Shown piece by piece: positions 13,449-19,408 of a stretch of DNA of 24,871 nucleotides. The translations under genes were made by a program, and so were the position numbers. Within the stretch, counting starts at the first letter, position 1. The number at the start of each line of letters is the position of its first letter. Under the pieces are notes generated by a model, which was not told the DNA's origin, ran no database searches, and saw only the letters and a program-made list of their open reading frames with translations. Source of the DNA: an uncultured Actinomycetes bacterium (lineage in GTDB: Bacteria; Actinomycetota; Actinomycetes; S36-B12); assembly GCA_937902285.1 (NCBI GenBank), contig CALGTB010000328.1:1-24871 (forward strand), written 5' to 3'.

Positions 13449-16007
13449 CTAGCCGGTGGCGTCTTTCGCCCGGGCCCGCAGGGCCCGCAGCACGCCGTCG
13501 CGACCCTCGCCGACCAGTCGTCGCTGCGCCGAGTTGAGGTCGCCGGACAGGAACGCGTCGGTGGCAGCGATCGTCGCCTCGTCGACCAGCAGCATCGGGT
13601 AGAGGCCGACGGTGATCCCCTGGGCCATCTCCATCGTCCGCTGCTCCCACACCCGCGGCAGGTCGGCGAAGTAGCGGTCGCGGAAGGGCACCAGCGCGTC
13701 GAGCTGGTCGGGCTGCACGAAGCCGGCGATCGTCGCCTCCTGGATGGCATTCGGGAGGTCGGTGCGATCGACCACGTCGGCCCAGGCCAGCTCCTTGGCC
13801 TCGGCCGAGGGGCGTGCGGCGCGGGCCAGGGCTGCCTGCCGACGGCCGGTCGCCGTGTCGTCCGAGTCGAGCTCGTGCTCGATGGCGTCGAGGTCGAGCC
13901 GGCCCTTGACGACGAGCCGCTGCAGCAGGAACCACCGCAGGTCGGTGTCGACGGCGAGGCCGTCCCACGCGAGCGAGCCGTCGAGCAGCCCGGACACCAC
14001 GTCGAGCTGCGCGTCGGTCGTGGCGGCTCCCACGAACGCCCGGGCGTAGGCGAGCTGGTGGTCGCTGCCGGGCGCGGCCGCCACGGCGTGGCCGTGCAGC
14101 GCATCGGCGAGGCGCACGAGGTAGTCGGTGCGGTGCTCGGGAGCGGCGAACTGGTCGATGGCCGACTTCAGCTGGCGCAGCACGCCCTGCACCACGCCGA
14201 TGTCGCTCTCGCGGCCGATGCCGGAGAGCACGAGGGTGAGGAAGTCCCCCGTCGAGGCCTCGGCGTCGCGCGTCATGTCCCAGGCCGCGCTCCAGACGAG
14301 GGCGCGTGGGAGGGGGTCGACGAGGTCTCCGATGTGCTCGGTCGCCGTGAGCCATGAGCGCTCGTCGAGCCGGATCTTGGCGAACGTCAGGTCGTCGTCG
14401 TTGACGAGCAGCAGGTCCGGCTGGCGGACGCCGACGAGCTGCGGCACCTCGGTTCGTGAGCCCACGACGTCGAGCTCGAGCCGCTCGCGGCGGACCAGGC
14501 CGGCATCGGTGAGGTCGTAGAGCCCGACGGCGATGCGGTGCGAGCGGAGCGTCTGCGCCACGCCCTCGGGCGAGGACGGGGGCTCCTGCTCCACGACGAC
14601 CGAGGTGTACGCACCGTCGTCGTCGACCGTGACGATCGGACGGAGGAGGTTGACGCCGCTCGTCTGCAGCCACTGGGTGGTCCAGTCCGAGAGGTCGCGG
14701 CCGCTCGTCGCCTCGAGCTCGGACAGCAGGTCACGCAGCTCGGTGTTCTTCCAGGCGTGCTTGGTGAAGTAGTTGCGGACTCCGGCCAGGAAGTGCTCCT
14801 CGCCGACCCAGGCGACCAGCTGACGCAGCGCGGAGGCGCCCTTGGCGTAGGTGATGCCGTCGAAGTTCACCCGGACCGCATCGAGATCGACCATGTCGGC
14901 CGCGATCGGGTGGGTCGACGGCAGCTGGTCCTGGCGATAGGCCCAGGCCTTGCGCAGGTTGGAGAACGTGGTCCAGGCGTCGGTGTAGCGCGTGGCGTTG
15001 ACGTTGGCCCAGTGCGCGGCCCACTCGGCGAACGACTCGTTGAGCCACAGGTCGTCCCACCACGTCATGGTGACGAGGTCGCCGAACCACATGTGCGCGA
15101 GCTCATGCAGGATCGTGTTGGCCCGCTGCTCGTAGGCCGCGTCCGTCACCCGGGACCGGAACACGTAGTCCTCGAGGATCGTCACGCAGCCCGCGTTCTC
15201 CATGGCGCCGGCGTTGAACTCCGGGACGAAGAGCTGGTCGTACTTGGCGAACGGGTAGCCCACCCCGAACTGCTCCTCGAAGAACGCGAAACCCTGCTTG
15301 GTGACGGTGAAGATCTCGTCCGAGTCGAGGAACTCGGCCAGGGACTCGCGGCAGTACACGTCGAGGGGGTAGGTGCCGTACGGGCCGCTGTAGGAGTCGC
15401 TGACCTTGTGGTACGGCCCGGCGACCAGGGCGGTGATGTAGGTGGAGATGCGCGGCGTCGGCTCGAAGGCCCACGTCGCCGTGCCGTCGCCGTCGAGCTC
15501 CGGCGCGGGAGTCGGGGAGTTGCTGACCACCTTCCAGTGGGCCGGCGTGGTGACGGTCAGCTGGAACGTGGCCTTGAGGTCGGGCTGCTCGAAGCACGCG
15601 TACGCGCGGCGGGCATCGGCCGACTCGAACTGCGTGTAGAGGTAGGTCTCCTTGTCGACCGGGTCGACGAAGCGGTGCAGGCCCTCGCCGGTGTTCATGT
15701 ACTCGGCCTGCGCGATGACGGTGAGCGTGTTCTCGGCCTGGAGGCCGGGAAGGGTGATGCGGGGGCCGTCGACGACCGTGGCGACGTCGAGGCTCACCCC
15801 GTTGAGGATCACTGACTCGACCGTCGGGGCGATGAGGTCGATCCACGTGGTGGCACCGGGCTGGCGGCAGGTGAACGTCACGGTGGTCACGGAGGGGAAC
15901 GTCGGCTCGGCTGTCGTCACGTCGAGCACGACGTCGTACGACTCCACCTCGATGAGTGCGGAGCGCTCCTTGGCCTCGGCCCGGGTCAGGTTCTCGGATG
16001 CGGTCAT
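13449..16007 (-). CDS. pepN: Aminopeptidase N, M1 zinc metallopeptidase
   Basis: An 852-residue M1 aminopeptidase removing N-terminal residues from peptides. The exopeptidase motif GAMEN is at 267-271, the zinc site HELAH at His301, Glu302, His305, with the third ligand Glu324 in LWLNESFAEW, and Tyr387 (TYAKGAS) as the transition-state tyrosine. The N-terminal beta domain precedes residue 200; a long helical C-terminal domain ends in a basic patch near 830-852 (ERSAM1-type ERAP1-like C region). There is no signal peptide, so cytosolic. The ATG at 16007 has AGGA 7 nt upstream (16015-16018), making a leadered start likely. It converges on the DUF5130 gene, and is divergent from the DCC gene 73 bp away. 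Confidence 0.96.
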   Translation of the reverse strand: MTASENLTRAEAKERSALIEVESYDVVLDVTTAEPTFPSVTTVTFTCRQPGATTWIDLIAPTVESVILNGVSLDVATVVDGPRITLPGLQAENTLTVIAQAEYMNTGEGLHRFVDPVDKETYLYTQFESADARRAYACFEQPDLKATFQLTVTTPAHWKVVSNSPTPAPELDGDGTATWAFEPTPRISTYITALVAGPYHKVSDSYSGPYGTYPLDVYCRESLAEFLDSDEIFTVTKQGFAFFEEQFGVGYPFAKYDQLFVPEFNAGAMENAGCVTILEDYVFRSRVTDAAYEQRANTILHELAHMWFGDLVTMTWWDDLWLNESFAEWAAHWANVNATRYTDAWTTFSNLRKAWAYRQDQLPSTHPIAADMVDLDAVRVNFDGITYAKGASALRQLVAWVGEEHFLAGVRNYFTKHAWKNTELRDLLSELEATSGRDLSDWTTQWLQTSGVNLLRPIVTVDDDGAYTSVVVEQEPPSSPEGVAQTLRSHRIAVGLYDLTDAGLVRRERLELDVVGSRTEVPQLVGVRQPDLLLVNDDDLTFAKIRLDERSWLTATEHIGDLVDPLPRALVWSAAWDMTRDAEASTGDFLTLVLSGIGRESDIGVVQGVLRQLKSAIDQFAAPEHRTDYLVRLADALHGHAVAAAPGSDHQLAYARAFVGAATTDAQLDVVSGLLDGSLAWDGLAVDTDLRWFLLQRLVVKGRLDLDAIEHELDSDDTATGRRQAALARAARPSAEAKELAWADVVDRTDLPNAIQEATIAGFVQPDQLDALVPFRDRYFADLPRVWEQRTMEMAQGITVGLYPMLLVDEATIAATDAFLSGDLNSAQRRLVGEGRDGVLRALRARAKDATG

Positions 16008-16068
16008 GCCCGAATCCTGTCATTGGCGCCTGCGACGCCGTCGGGGTGCTGCCGGGATCGGGGTGACC

Positions 16069-16074
16069 TACCGT
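16069..16074 (+). promoter_or_regulatory. Leaderless -10 box TACCGT for the DCC-family gene
   Basis: TACCGT is followed by 6 nt and the ATG at 16081. No -35 match is clear 17 nt upstream (the sequence there is GTGCTG) and no Shine-Dalgarno precedes the ATG. The box lies in the 73-bp divergent gap (16008-16080) between pepN and this gene; the rest of that gap shows only the pepN AGGA at 16015-16018. Confidence 0.6.
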
Positions 16075-16080
16075 GGGGAC

Positions 16081-16446
16081 ATGGCCCGACGACCCGTGCT
16101 CGTGTTCGACGGCGACTGCGGCTTCTGCACCTGGAGCGCCGGGCTGGTCGACCGCTGGGCGCTGGGCCGCCTGGACGTCGTCCCCTGGCAGACGGCCGAC
16201 CTGGCGAGCCTGGGGCTGACGTCAGCGGAGTGCGCCGAGGCGGTGCAGTACGTCGACGCGGGTGTTCACGGATCGGGGGGCGCCGCCGTGGCGCGGGCGC
16301 TCCTGCTGTGCCGGGCACCGGGCCCGACCGTCGGCCGGGTGCTGCTTCGTGCGCGGGTGGCCCCGCTCGCGGAGCGCGCGTACCGCGTTGTCGCCGCCAA
16401 CCGTCACCGACTGCCGGGCTCCACCCCCGCCTGCGCGCTGGCCTGA
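16081..16446 (+). CDS. DCC-family (DUF393) thiol-disulfide oxidoreductase-like protein
   Basis: A 121-residue protein with the DCC signature VFDGDCGFC; Cys13 and Cys16 form a CxxC within a thioredoxin-like fold. The family is predicted to act in thiol-disulfide exchange, but few members are characterised. No signal peptide or membrane helix is visible; the hydrophobic middle (ALLLCRAPG, about 76-84) is short. The C-terminus AANRHRLPGSTPAC is typical of the family and shows the gene is complete. The last 43 bases overlap the 3' end of the opposing Clp-N gene. In mycobacteria a DsbA-like thioredoxin-fold protein (Rv2466c) lies next to pepN (from memory), but this is a different family. Confidence 0.9.
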   Translation: MARRPVLVFDGDCGFCTWSAGLVDRWALGRLDVVPWQTADLASLGLTSAECAEAVQYVDAGVHGSGGAAVARALLLCRAPGPTVGRVLLRARVAPLAERAYRVVAANRHRLPGSTPACALA

Positions 16447-16928
16447 GCGGCGGCCGACAGGGCGGCAGGATCGACGCCGAGGCGCGTCAGGGCCCGCGCG
16501 AGGGTCCCGTCGGCCAGGTCGGCAGCGGCCATGAGGACGTGGGCGCTCATGAGCGGCTCGTGGCGGCCGTTGGCCACGTGCCTGGTCGCCGTGAGGAGGT
16601 CCTGGAGGGATCCCTTCGACCGGTAGGGGCCGTGTGGGGCGGGCGAGTCCGGGCCGGGCCCGCTGGTCGCCATCGGCGGAGCCCCGATCACCCCGACCGC
16701 TGCGAGGGCATCGGCCGCGTTGTCGGCCAGGGCAGCCCGCAGCCCGTCCGCCGTGTGCCCGAGGGCGGCGAACGCCGTCCTCGCAGTGCCGTCGGGCATC
16801 TCGAGTGAGGCCAGCACCAGGTGCTCGGCGCCCGGATCGAGCAGGCCCGCAGCCAGCGACTCCTGCTCGGCGCGCGTGAGCAGGGCTGAGACGGTGCGGA
16901 TGTCGCGCACCCGGGGCAGGACCTTCAT
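16404..16928 (-). CDS. Stand-alone Clp N-domain protein (no ATPase)
   Basis: A 174-residue protein made of two repeats resembling the ClpA/ClpC N-terminal (Clp_N) module: about 6-66 (TVSALLTRAEQES...AEHLVLASL...LGHTADGL) and about 105-160 (SLQDLLTATRHVA...SAHVLMAAADL...LGVDPAAL), joined by a Pro/Gly-rich linker (83-102). It has no Walker motifs or AAA domain. Clp_N modules bind adaptors and substrates of Clp ATPases, so a free copy could compete for or deliver substrates; that is inference. The ATG at 16928 overlaps the HTH gene's stop by 4 nt (ATGA), so the two are translated together. Its last 43 nt are antisense to the DCC gene. Confidence 0.85.
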   Translation of the reverse strand: MKVLPRVRDIRTVSALLTRAEQESLAAGLLDPGAEHLVLASLEMPDGTARTAFAALGHTADGLRAALADNAADALAAVGVIGAPPMATSGPGPDSPAPHGPYRSKGSLQDLLTATRHVANGRHEPLMSAHVLMAAADLADGTLARALTRLGVDPAALSAAAQASAQAGVEPGSR

Positions 16929-17149
16929 GGACGACCTCCGCGTTCGGCGAGCAGATGGATGAACTTCTTGTGCGCCCCCTGCTTCGAGATGCCCAGGCAC
17001 TCGGCGACGCGGGACCAGGGCCACCCCTGGGCGATCGCCTGCACCACGGCCTCCGCCTCGAGCCGGTCGGCCAGGTCGCGGAGCGCGACGACGGACGCCA
17101 GCGCGGCCTCCGGGTCGTCCGGGGACGGGAGGGTGAGGGCGTCGGCCAT
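16925..17149 (-). CDS. Small HTH DNA-binding protein, probable autoregulator of the Clp-N gene
   Basis: A 74-residue protein with a helix-turn-helix at about 35-63 (VVQAIAQGWPWSRVAECLGI then SKQGAHKKF). The GWPWSRVAE...ISKQGAHKKF spelling resembles small actinobacterial regulators found next to Clp_N genes. It has no effector domain; residues 12-34 form a charged helix that may serve in dimerisation. Start ATG 17149 is set by TACAGT-n6-ATG (17156-17161). That -10 box is the centre of a perfect palindrome, and its -35 (TTGACC) lies in the second, so binding there would shut off its own gene. The likely ligand, if any, is unknown, and it may instead sense Clp availability through its partner. 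Confidence 0.83.
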   Translation of the reverse strand: MADALTLPSPDDPEAALASVVALRDLADRLEAEAVVQAIAQGWPWSRVAECLGISKQGAHKKFIHLLAERGGRP

Positions 17150-17151
17150 CC

Positions 17152-17167
17152 GTCAACTGTAGTTGAC
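17152..17167. promoter_or_regulatory. Operator 1: GTCAAC-N4-GTTGAC palindrome
   Basis: GTCAACTGTAGTTGAC is a palindrome with 6-bp core arms, extended to 8-bp arms (CGTCAACT..AGTTGACG, 17151-17168). It covers the minus-strand -10 TACAGT (17156-17161) of the HTH gene, and TTGACG (17163-17168) can act as a plus-strand -35. Repressor binding here would block the HTH/Clp-N promoter. The most obvious binder is the adjacent HTH protein; inferred. Confidence 0.75.
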
Positions 17168-17184
17168 GTTCCGACCACGGTCAA
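17156..17184 (-). promoter_or_regulatory. HTH/Clp-N promoter: TTGACC-17-TACAGT
   Basis: Read on the minus strand, TTGACC (17184 to 17179) and TACAGT (17161 to 17156) are separated by 17 nt, then 6 nt lead to the ATG at 17149. Both elements are close to the vegetative-sigma consensus, making this the best full promoter in the window. It is predicted to be leaderless and to be covered by both palindromes. Confidence 0.72.
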
Positions 17185-17192
17185 CCTATGTT
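17163..17192 (+). promoter_or_regulatory. Possible divergent promoter TTGACG-18-TATGTT toward nei
   Basis: On the plus strand, TTGACG (17163-17168) and TATGTT (17187-17192) have an 18-nt spacer, and would start transcription near 17199, about 42 nt before the nei GTG. Each palindrome thus holds the -10 for one direction and the -35 for the other. This element is weaker than the minus-strand one and is only a prediction. Confidence 0.45.
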
Positions 17193-17204
17193 GACGGTGG
17201 TCGG
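17171..17204. promoter_or_regulatory. Operator 2: 34-bp extended inverted repeat with the same core
   Basis: The core GTCAACCTATGTTGAC (17180-17195) has the same arms and spacing as operator 1, with its centre 28 bp away. It is embedded in longer arms: CCGACCAC (17171-17178) and GTGGTCGG (17197-17204) are exact complements, with one G/G mismatch at 17179/17196. The whole has 14 of 15 paired positions around the CTAT centre. It contains the minus-strand -35 TTGACC (17184 to 17179). The extended arms might bind a second protein or extra dimer. Confidence 0.72.
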
Positions 17205-17240
17205 AGGGCGCGCCGTCGCGCCGCCTGTCAGGATCAGCCC

Positions 17241-18050
17241 GTGCCGGAGGGTCATGTCGTCCATGCCCAGGCCCGACGCCTGTCCCGGGCCTTCGCCCGG
17301 CGCCCCGTCATCGTCGACAGCCCGCAGGGGCGCTTCGCGGACGGGGCCGCGCTCGTGTCCGGGCGGGTCGTGCGCAGGGTGGAGGCGCACGGCAAGCACC
17401 TGTTCATCGGGTTCGAGGGCGGCCTCTGGATCCACGTGCACCTCGGGCTCTTCGGGAAGTGGCAGTTCGGTCGGGGCGAGGCGCCGGCTGTGCGCGGGCT
17501 CGTGCGCCTCCGACTGCGCTCCGACGAGTCGTGGGCCGAGCTGCGCGGGCCGACCGCGTGCGAGGTGCTCGACGCGCGGGAGAAGCGGGCTGCCGTGGCG
17601 CGCATCGGCCCCGACCCGATCCGGCGTGACGCCGACCCCGACCGGGCGTGGGCACGGGTGAGCGGCAGCACGGCTCCCATCGCCGGACTCCTGATGGACC
17701 AGCGGGTGTTCGCCGGCGTCGGGAACATCTACCGCGCCGAGGCGCTCTTCCGGCACGGGATGAGCCCGATGCGCCTCGGCCGTGACGTCACCCGCGAGGA
17801 GTTCGACACGATGTGGGCCGACCTCGCCGAACTCATGGCCGCGGGAGTGCGCAGCGGCCGCATCGACACGGTGCGGGACGACCACCTGCCGGAGGCCATG
17901 GGCCGCCCGCCCAGGGAGGACCGCCACGGGGGAGAGGTGTACGTCTACCGCCGGGCGGGCCAGGCGTGCCTGGTGTGCGGCACGCCGGTCGCCTCGGCGG
18001 ACCTGCAGGGGCGCAACCTCTACTGGTGTCCGTCCTGCCAGTCGTCGTGA
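17241..18050 (+). CDS. nei: Fpg/Nei-family DNA glycosylase (Nei1-like)
   Basis: A 269-residue base-excision repair glycosylase/AP lyase that removes oxidised bases. The start is fixed by chemistry: the GTG at 17241 gives an N-terminus MPEGH, so Pro2 is the nucleophile and Glu3 the partner; a longer reading frame would bury them. Lys52 (AHGKHLF), the HVHLGLFG segment, the H2TH region LLMDQRVFAGVGNIYRAE (about 152-169) and a zinc finger with Cys243, Cys246, Cys263, Cys266 are all present. AGGA at 17230-17233 is 7 nt before the GTG. The protein closely matches the M. tuberculosis Nei1 pattern (Rv2464c, from memory). The final 31 bases overlap the 3' end of vapC on the other strand. Confidence 0.95.
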   Translation: MPEGHVVHAQARRLSRAFARRPVIVDSPQGRFADGAALVSGRVVRRVEAHGKHLFIGFEGGLWIHVHLGLFGKWQFGRGEAPAVRGLVRLRLRSDESWAELRGPTACEVLDAREKRAAVARIGPDPIRRDADPDRAWARVSGSTAPIAGLLMDQRVFAGVGNIYRAEALFRHGMSPMRLGRDVTREEFDTMWADLAELMAAGVRSGRIDTVRDDHLPEAMGRPPREDRHGGEVYVYRRAGQACLVCGTPVASADLQGRNLYWCPSCQSS

Positions 18051-18442
18051 CGGTCGAGGCGTAGCGGGAGGACGTCAGCCATCCGCGCGAAGTCCGTGTC
18101 GGCGGTGAGGAGCGACGCTCCCGTGCGGATGGCGATCGTGGCGATCAGGCAGTCGACGAGCCCCCGTGGCGTGCAGCCTGCGGCACGGCAGGCGGCATAG
18201 ACGCGGGCTGCTGCCTCGAAGTCGTTCTGCGCATCTGCCGGGATCCAGCTGAATGACGTCATCATCCGCCGCAGCCGTACTCGCTCCACGTCGTTGCGAG
18301 CGCCCGCAAGCACCTCCATGAGGATCGGCTCGGAGACGGCGATGTCTGCACCCGAGGCAATGAGGTGCTGAAGTCGGAGGTCGGCGGGTGAATCGGTCCC
18401 GCGGTCGAACTCCACCCACGCCGACGTGTCGACGAGGATCAC
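18020..18442 (-). CDS. vapC: VapC-type PIN-domain toxin (ribonuclease)
   Basis: A 140-residue PIN domain, a Mg-dependent RNase whose targets in the family include tRNAs. The acidic site is present: Asp5 (ILVDTSAWVEF), Glu43 (LMEVLAG), Asp97 (GLVDCLIA) and Asp115 with Asp117 (LTADTDF). It starts with a GTG overlapping the vapB stop by 4 nt (GTGA), the usual coupled layout. The C-terminus (RLDRHDDWQDGHQ) runs antisense into the nei zinc-finger codons. The gene looks intact. Base composition is a little less GC-rich than the flanking genes, consistent with the mobility of such modules but not proof of it. Confidence 0.93.
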   Translation of the reverse strand: MILVDTSAWVEFDRGTDSPADLRLQHLIASGADIAVSEPILMEVLAGARNDVERVRLRRMMTSFSWIPADAQNDFEAAARVYAACRAAGCTPRGLVDCLIATIAIRTGASLLTADTDFARMADVLPLRLDRHDDWQDGHQ

Positions 18443-18633
18443 GGAAACGAATCGGCGGGCACGTCCACGATGCCGCCGGCACCATGCATGGCGAGGATCT
18501 CATCGCGCGTGAAGGGCTGGCCGGCGAGCGCGCGGAGGGCGTAGTCCACGGCCTCGGTCTTGGTCCGCAGCTGGTAGCGCCGCATGATGATCTCGACCGC
18601 GGAGTCGTTGAGGTCGATGTTCGTCCTGGACAT
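18439..18633 (-). CDS. vapB: VapB-type antitoxin
   Basis: A 64-residue antitoxin starting MSRTNIDLNDSAVEIIMRRY, the N-terminal ribbon-helix-helix-like DNA-binding part of a large VapB group (RTKTEAVDYALRALAG follows), with a C-terminal tail (about 45-64, EILAMHGAGGIVDV) that would neutralise the PIN active site. The ATG at 18633 is preferred over one at 18651 because TATCGT-n6-ATG (18640-18645) precedes it and because family members start at MSRTNID. Two inverted repeats lie immediately upstream and overlap that -10 box, consistent with autoregulation by the VapBC complex. Confidence 0.92.
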   Translation of the reverse strand: MSRTNIDLNDSAVEIIMRRYQLRTKTEAVDYALRALAGQPFTRDEILAMHGAGGIVDVPADSFP

Positions 18634-18639
18634 GAGGCA

Positions 18640-18662
18640 ACGATACACCACAATGGTGTATC
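18640..18662 (-). promoter_or_regulatory. vapB leaderless promoter and operator 1
   Basis: A perfect inverted repeat with 9-bp arms, GATACACCA (18642-18650) and TGGTGTATC (18654-18662), spaced by CAA. On the minus strand its proximal end reads into TATCGT (18645 to 18640), which is 6 nt from the vapB ATG. A bound VapBC complex would therefore sit on the -10 and start site. No good -35 match is seen. Confidence 0.78.
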
Positions 18663-18664
18663 AC

Positions 18665-18679
18665 ACACCTATATGGTGT
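18665..18679. promoter_or_regulatory. Second VapBC half-site repeat
   Basis: ACACC-TATAT-GGTGT, with 5-bp arms, shares the ACACC/GGTGT half-sites of operator 1. The centres are 20 bp apart, about two helical turns, so both could be occupied on one face. It overlaps the stop codon of the upstream DUF3159 gene. Operator function is inferred. Confidence 0.55.
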
Positions 18680-19379
18680 CTGGCTGCTGCACGACGATCC
18701 GAGGGTGGCGGATGCCGGGATGCCCCTCGGGCAGGGTGCGCTTGATGATCACCCAGGACGCGGCGATCGTCACGATCGTCAGGCCGTAGAAGAAGGCGCC
18801 CGACACCGCGAGCGCCCACAGGGAGTCGCCCTCGATGAAGACGACGAGGAGCACCGTGCGCACGAGGTTCAGCAGCGCCCACGGCCATGACGCGCGGGTG
18901 TACGCCCGCATGAGGTCCGGGTCCTGCCGCCACCGCATCCGGGTGCCGACGACGGGGCCGAGGACCACGCCGATGAGCGGCCACCGGACGAGATTGGCGA
19001 CGACGAAGGCCAGTGCCGACGCGGCGTTGAGGAGCACGCGCGGCCAGAAGAAGTCGGCGGCACTGCCCGTCCGCGCGGCGATGTAGCCGCTCACCAGGAC
19101 GATGAGGAGCGAGCCCAGCGCGCGGGCCGGATGCTTGCGCTCGAGCAGTCGCCACACGGTGAAGGCGAGAGCGAGGAGGACCGCGGCCCCGATGGCCCAG
19201 CTGAGTGCTCGCTGTCCGCTGCCGCCCAGCGCGAGGTACACGGTGATGAACACCAGGGGTGGCAGGACGCTCTCCATGGCGCCGCGAACACCGCCCAGGA
19301 GGGTCACGAACGGATGCGGCAGGTTTTCCGACGCAACGTCGCTATCTGCTTGCGTACCAATGTCTTCCGGCTGTGCCAC
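18669..19379 (-). CDS. DUF3159-family integral membrane protein
   Basis: A 236-residue polytopic membrane protein with about six hydrophobic segments, around residues 39-53 (LPPLVFITVYLALGG), 60-77, 88-102, 118-147, 167-182 and 190-213. The N-terminus is acidic and soluble, and the tail HPGIRHPRIVVQQPDTI is cytosolic-looking. DUF3159 is found across actinobacteria without known function. The GTG at 19379 is supported by TAGCGT-n6-GTG (19386-19391). The gene reads toward vapBC but that pair has its own promoter. The first ~25 codons are visibly less GC-rich than the rest. Confidence 0.85.
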   Translation of the reverse strand: MAQPEDIGTQADSDVASENLPHPFVTLLGGVRGAMESVLPPLVFITVYLALGGSGQRALSWAIGAAVLLALAFTVWRLLERKHPARALGSLLIVLVSGYIAARTGSAADFFWPRVLLNAASALAFVVANLVRWPLIGVVLGPVVGTRMRWRQDPDLMRAYTRASWPWALLNLVRTVLLVVFIEGDSLWALAVSGAFFYGLTIVTIAASWVIIKRTLPEGHPGIRHPRIVVQQPDTI

Positions 19380-19408
19380 GGGGACACGCTACCGGCTACG
19401 GTCGAGTC
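19380..19408. promoter_or_regulatory. Divergent leaderless promoters, DUF3159 and methyltransferase
   Basis: The 29-bp gap contains TAGCGT on the minus strand (19391 to 19386, then 6 nt, then GTG 19379) and TACGGT on the plus strand (19397-19402, then 6 nt, then GTG 19409). The two -10 boxes are 5 bp apart and back to back. No Shine-Dalgarno precedes either GTG, so both transcripts probably begin at the start codon. Confidence 0.65.

Noticed and set aside
17229..17234. CAGGAT before nei (and before pepN and DUF1697) as a leaderless -10 box
   Set aside because: The same bases form AGGA with a 7-8 nt spacing, an ordinary Shine-Dalgarno, and the hexamer lacks the leading T; a ribosome site is the simpler reading.
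17163..17240. An N-terminal extension of nei
   Set aside because: It would bury Pro2 and Glu3, which must be at the processed N-terminus, and would translate the operator region.
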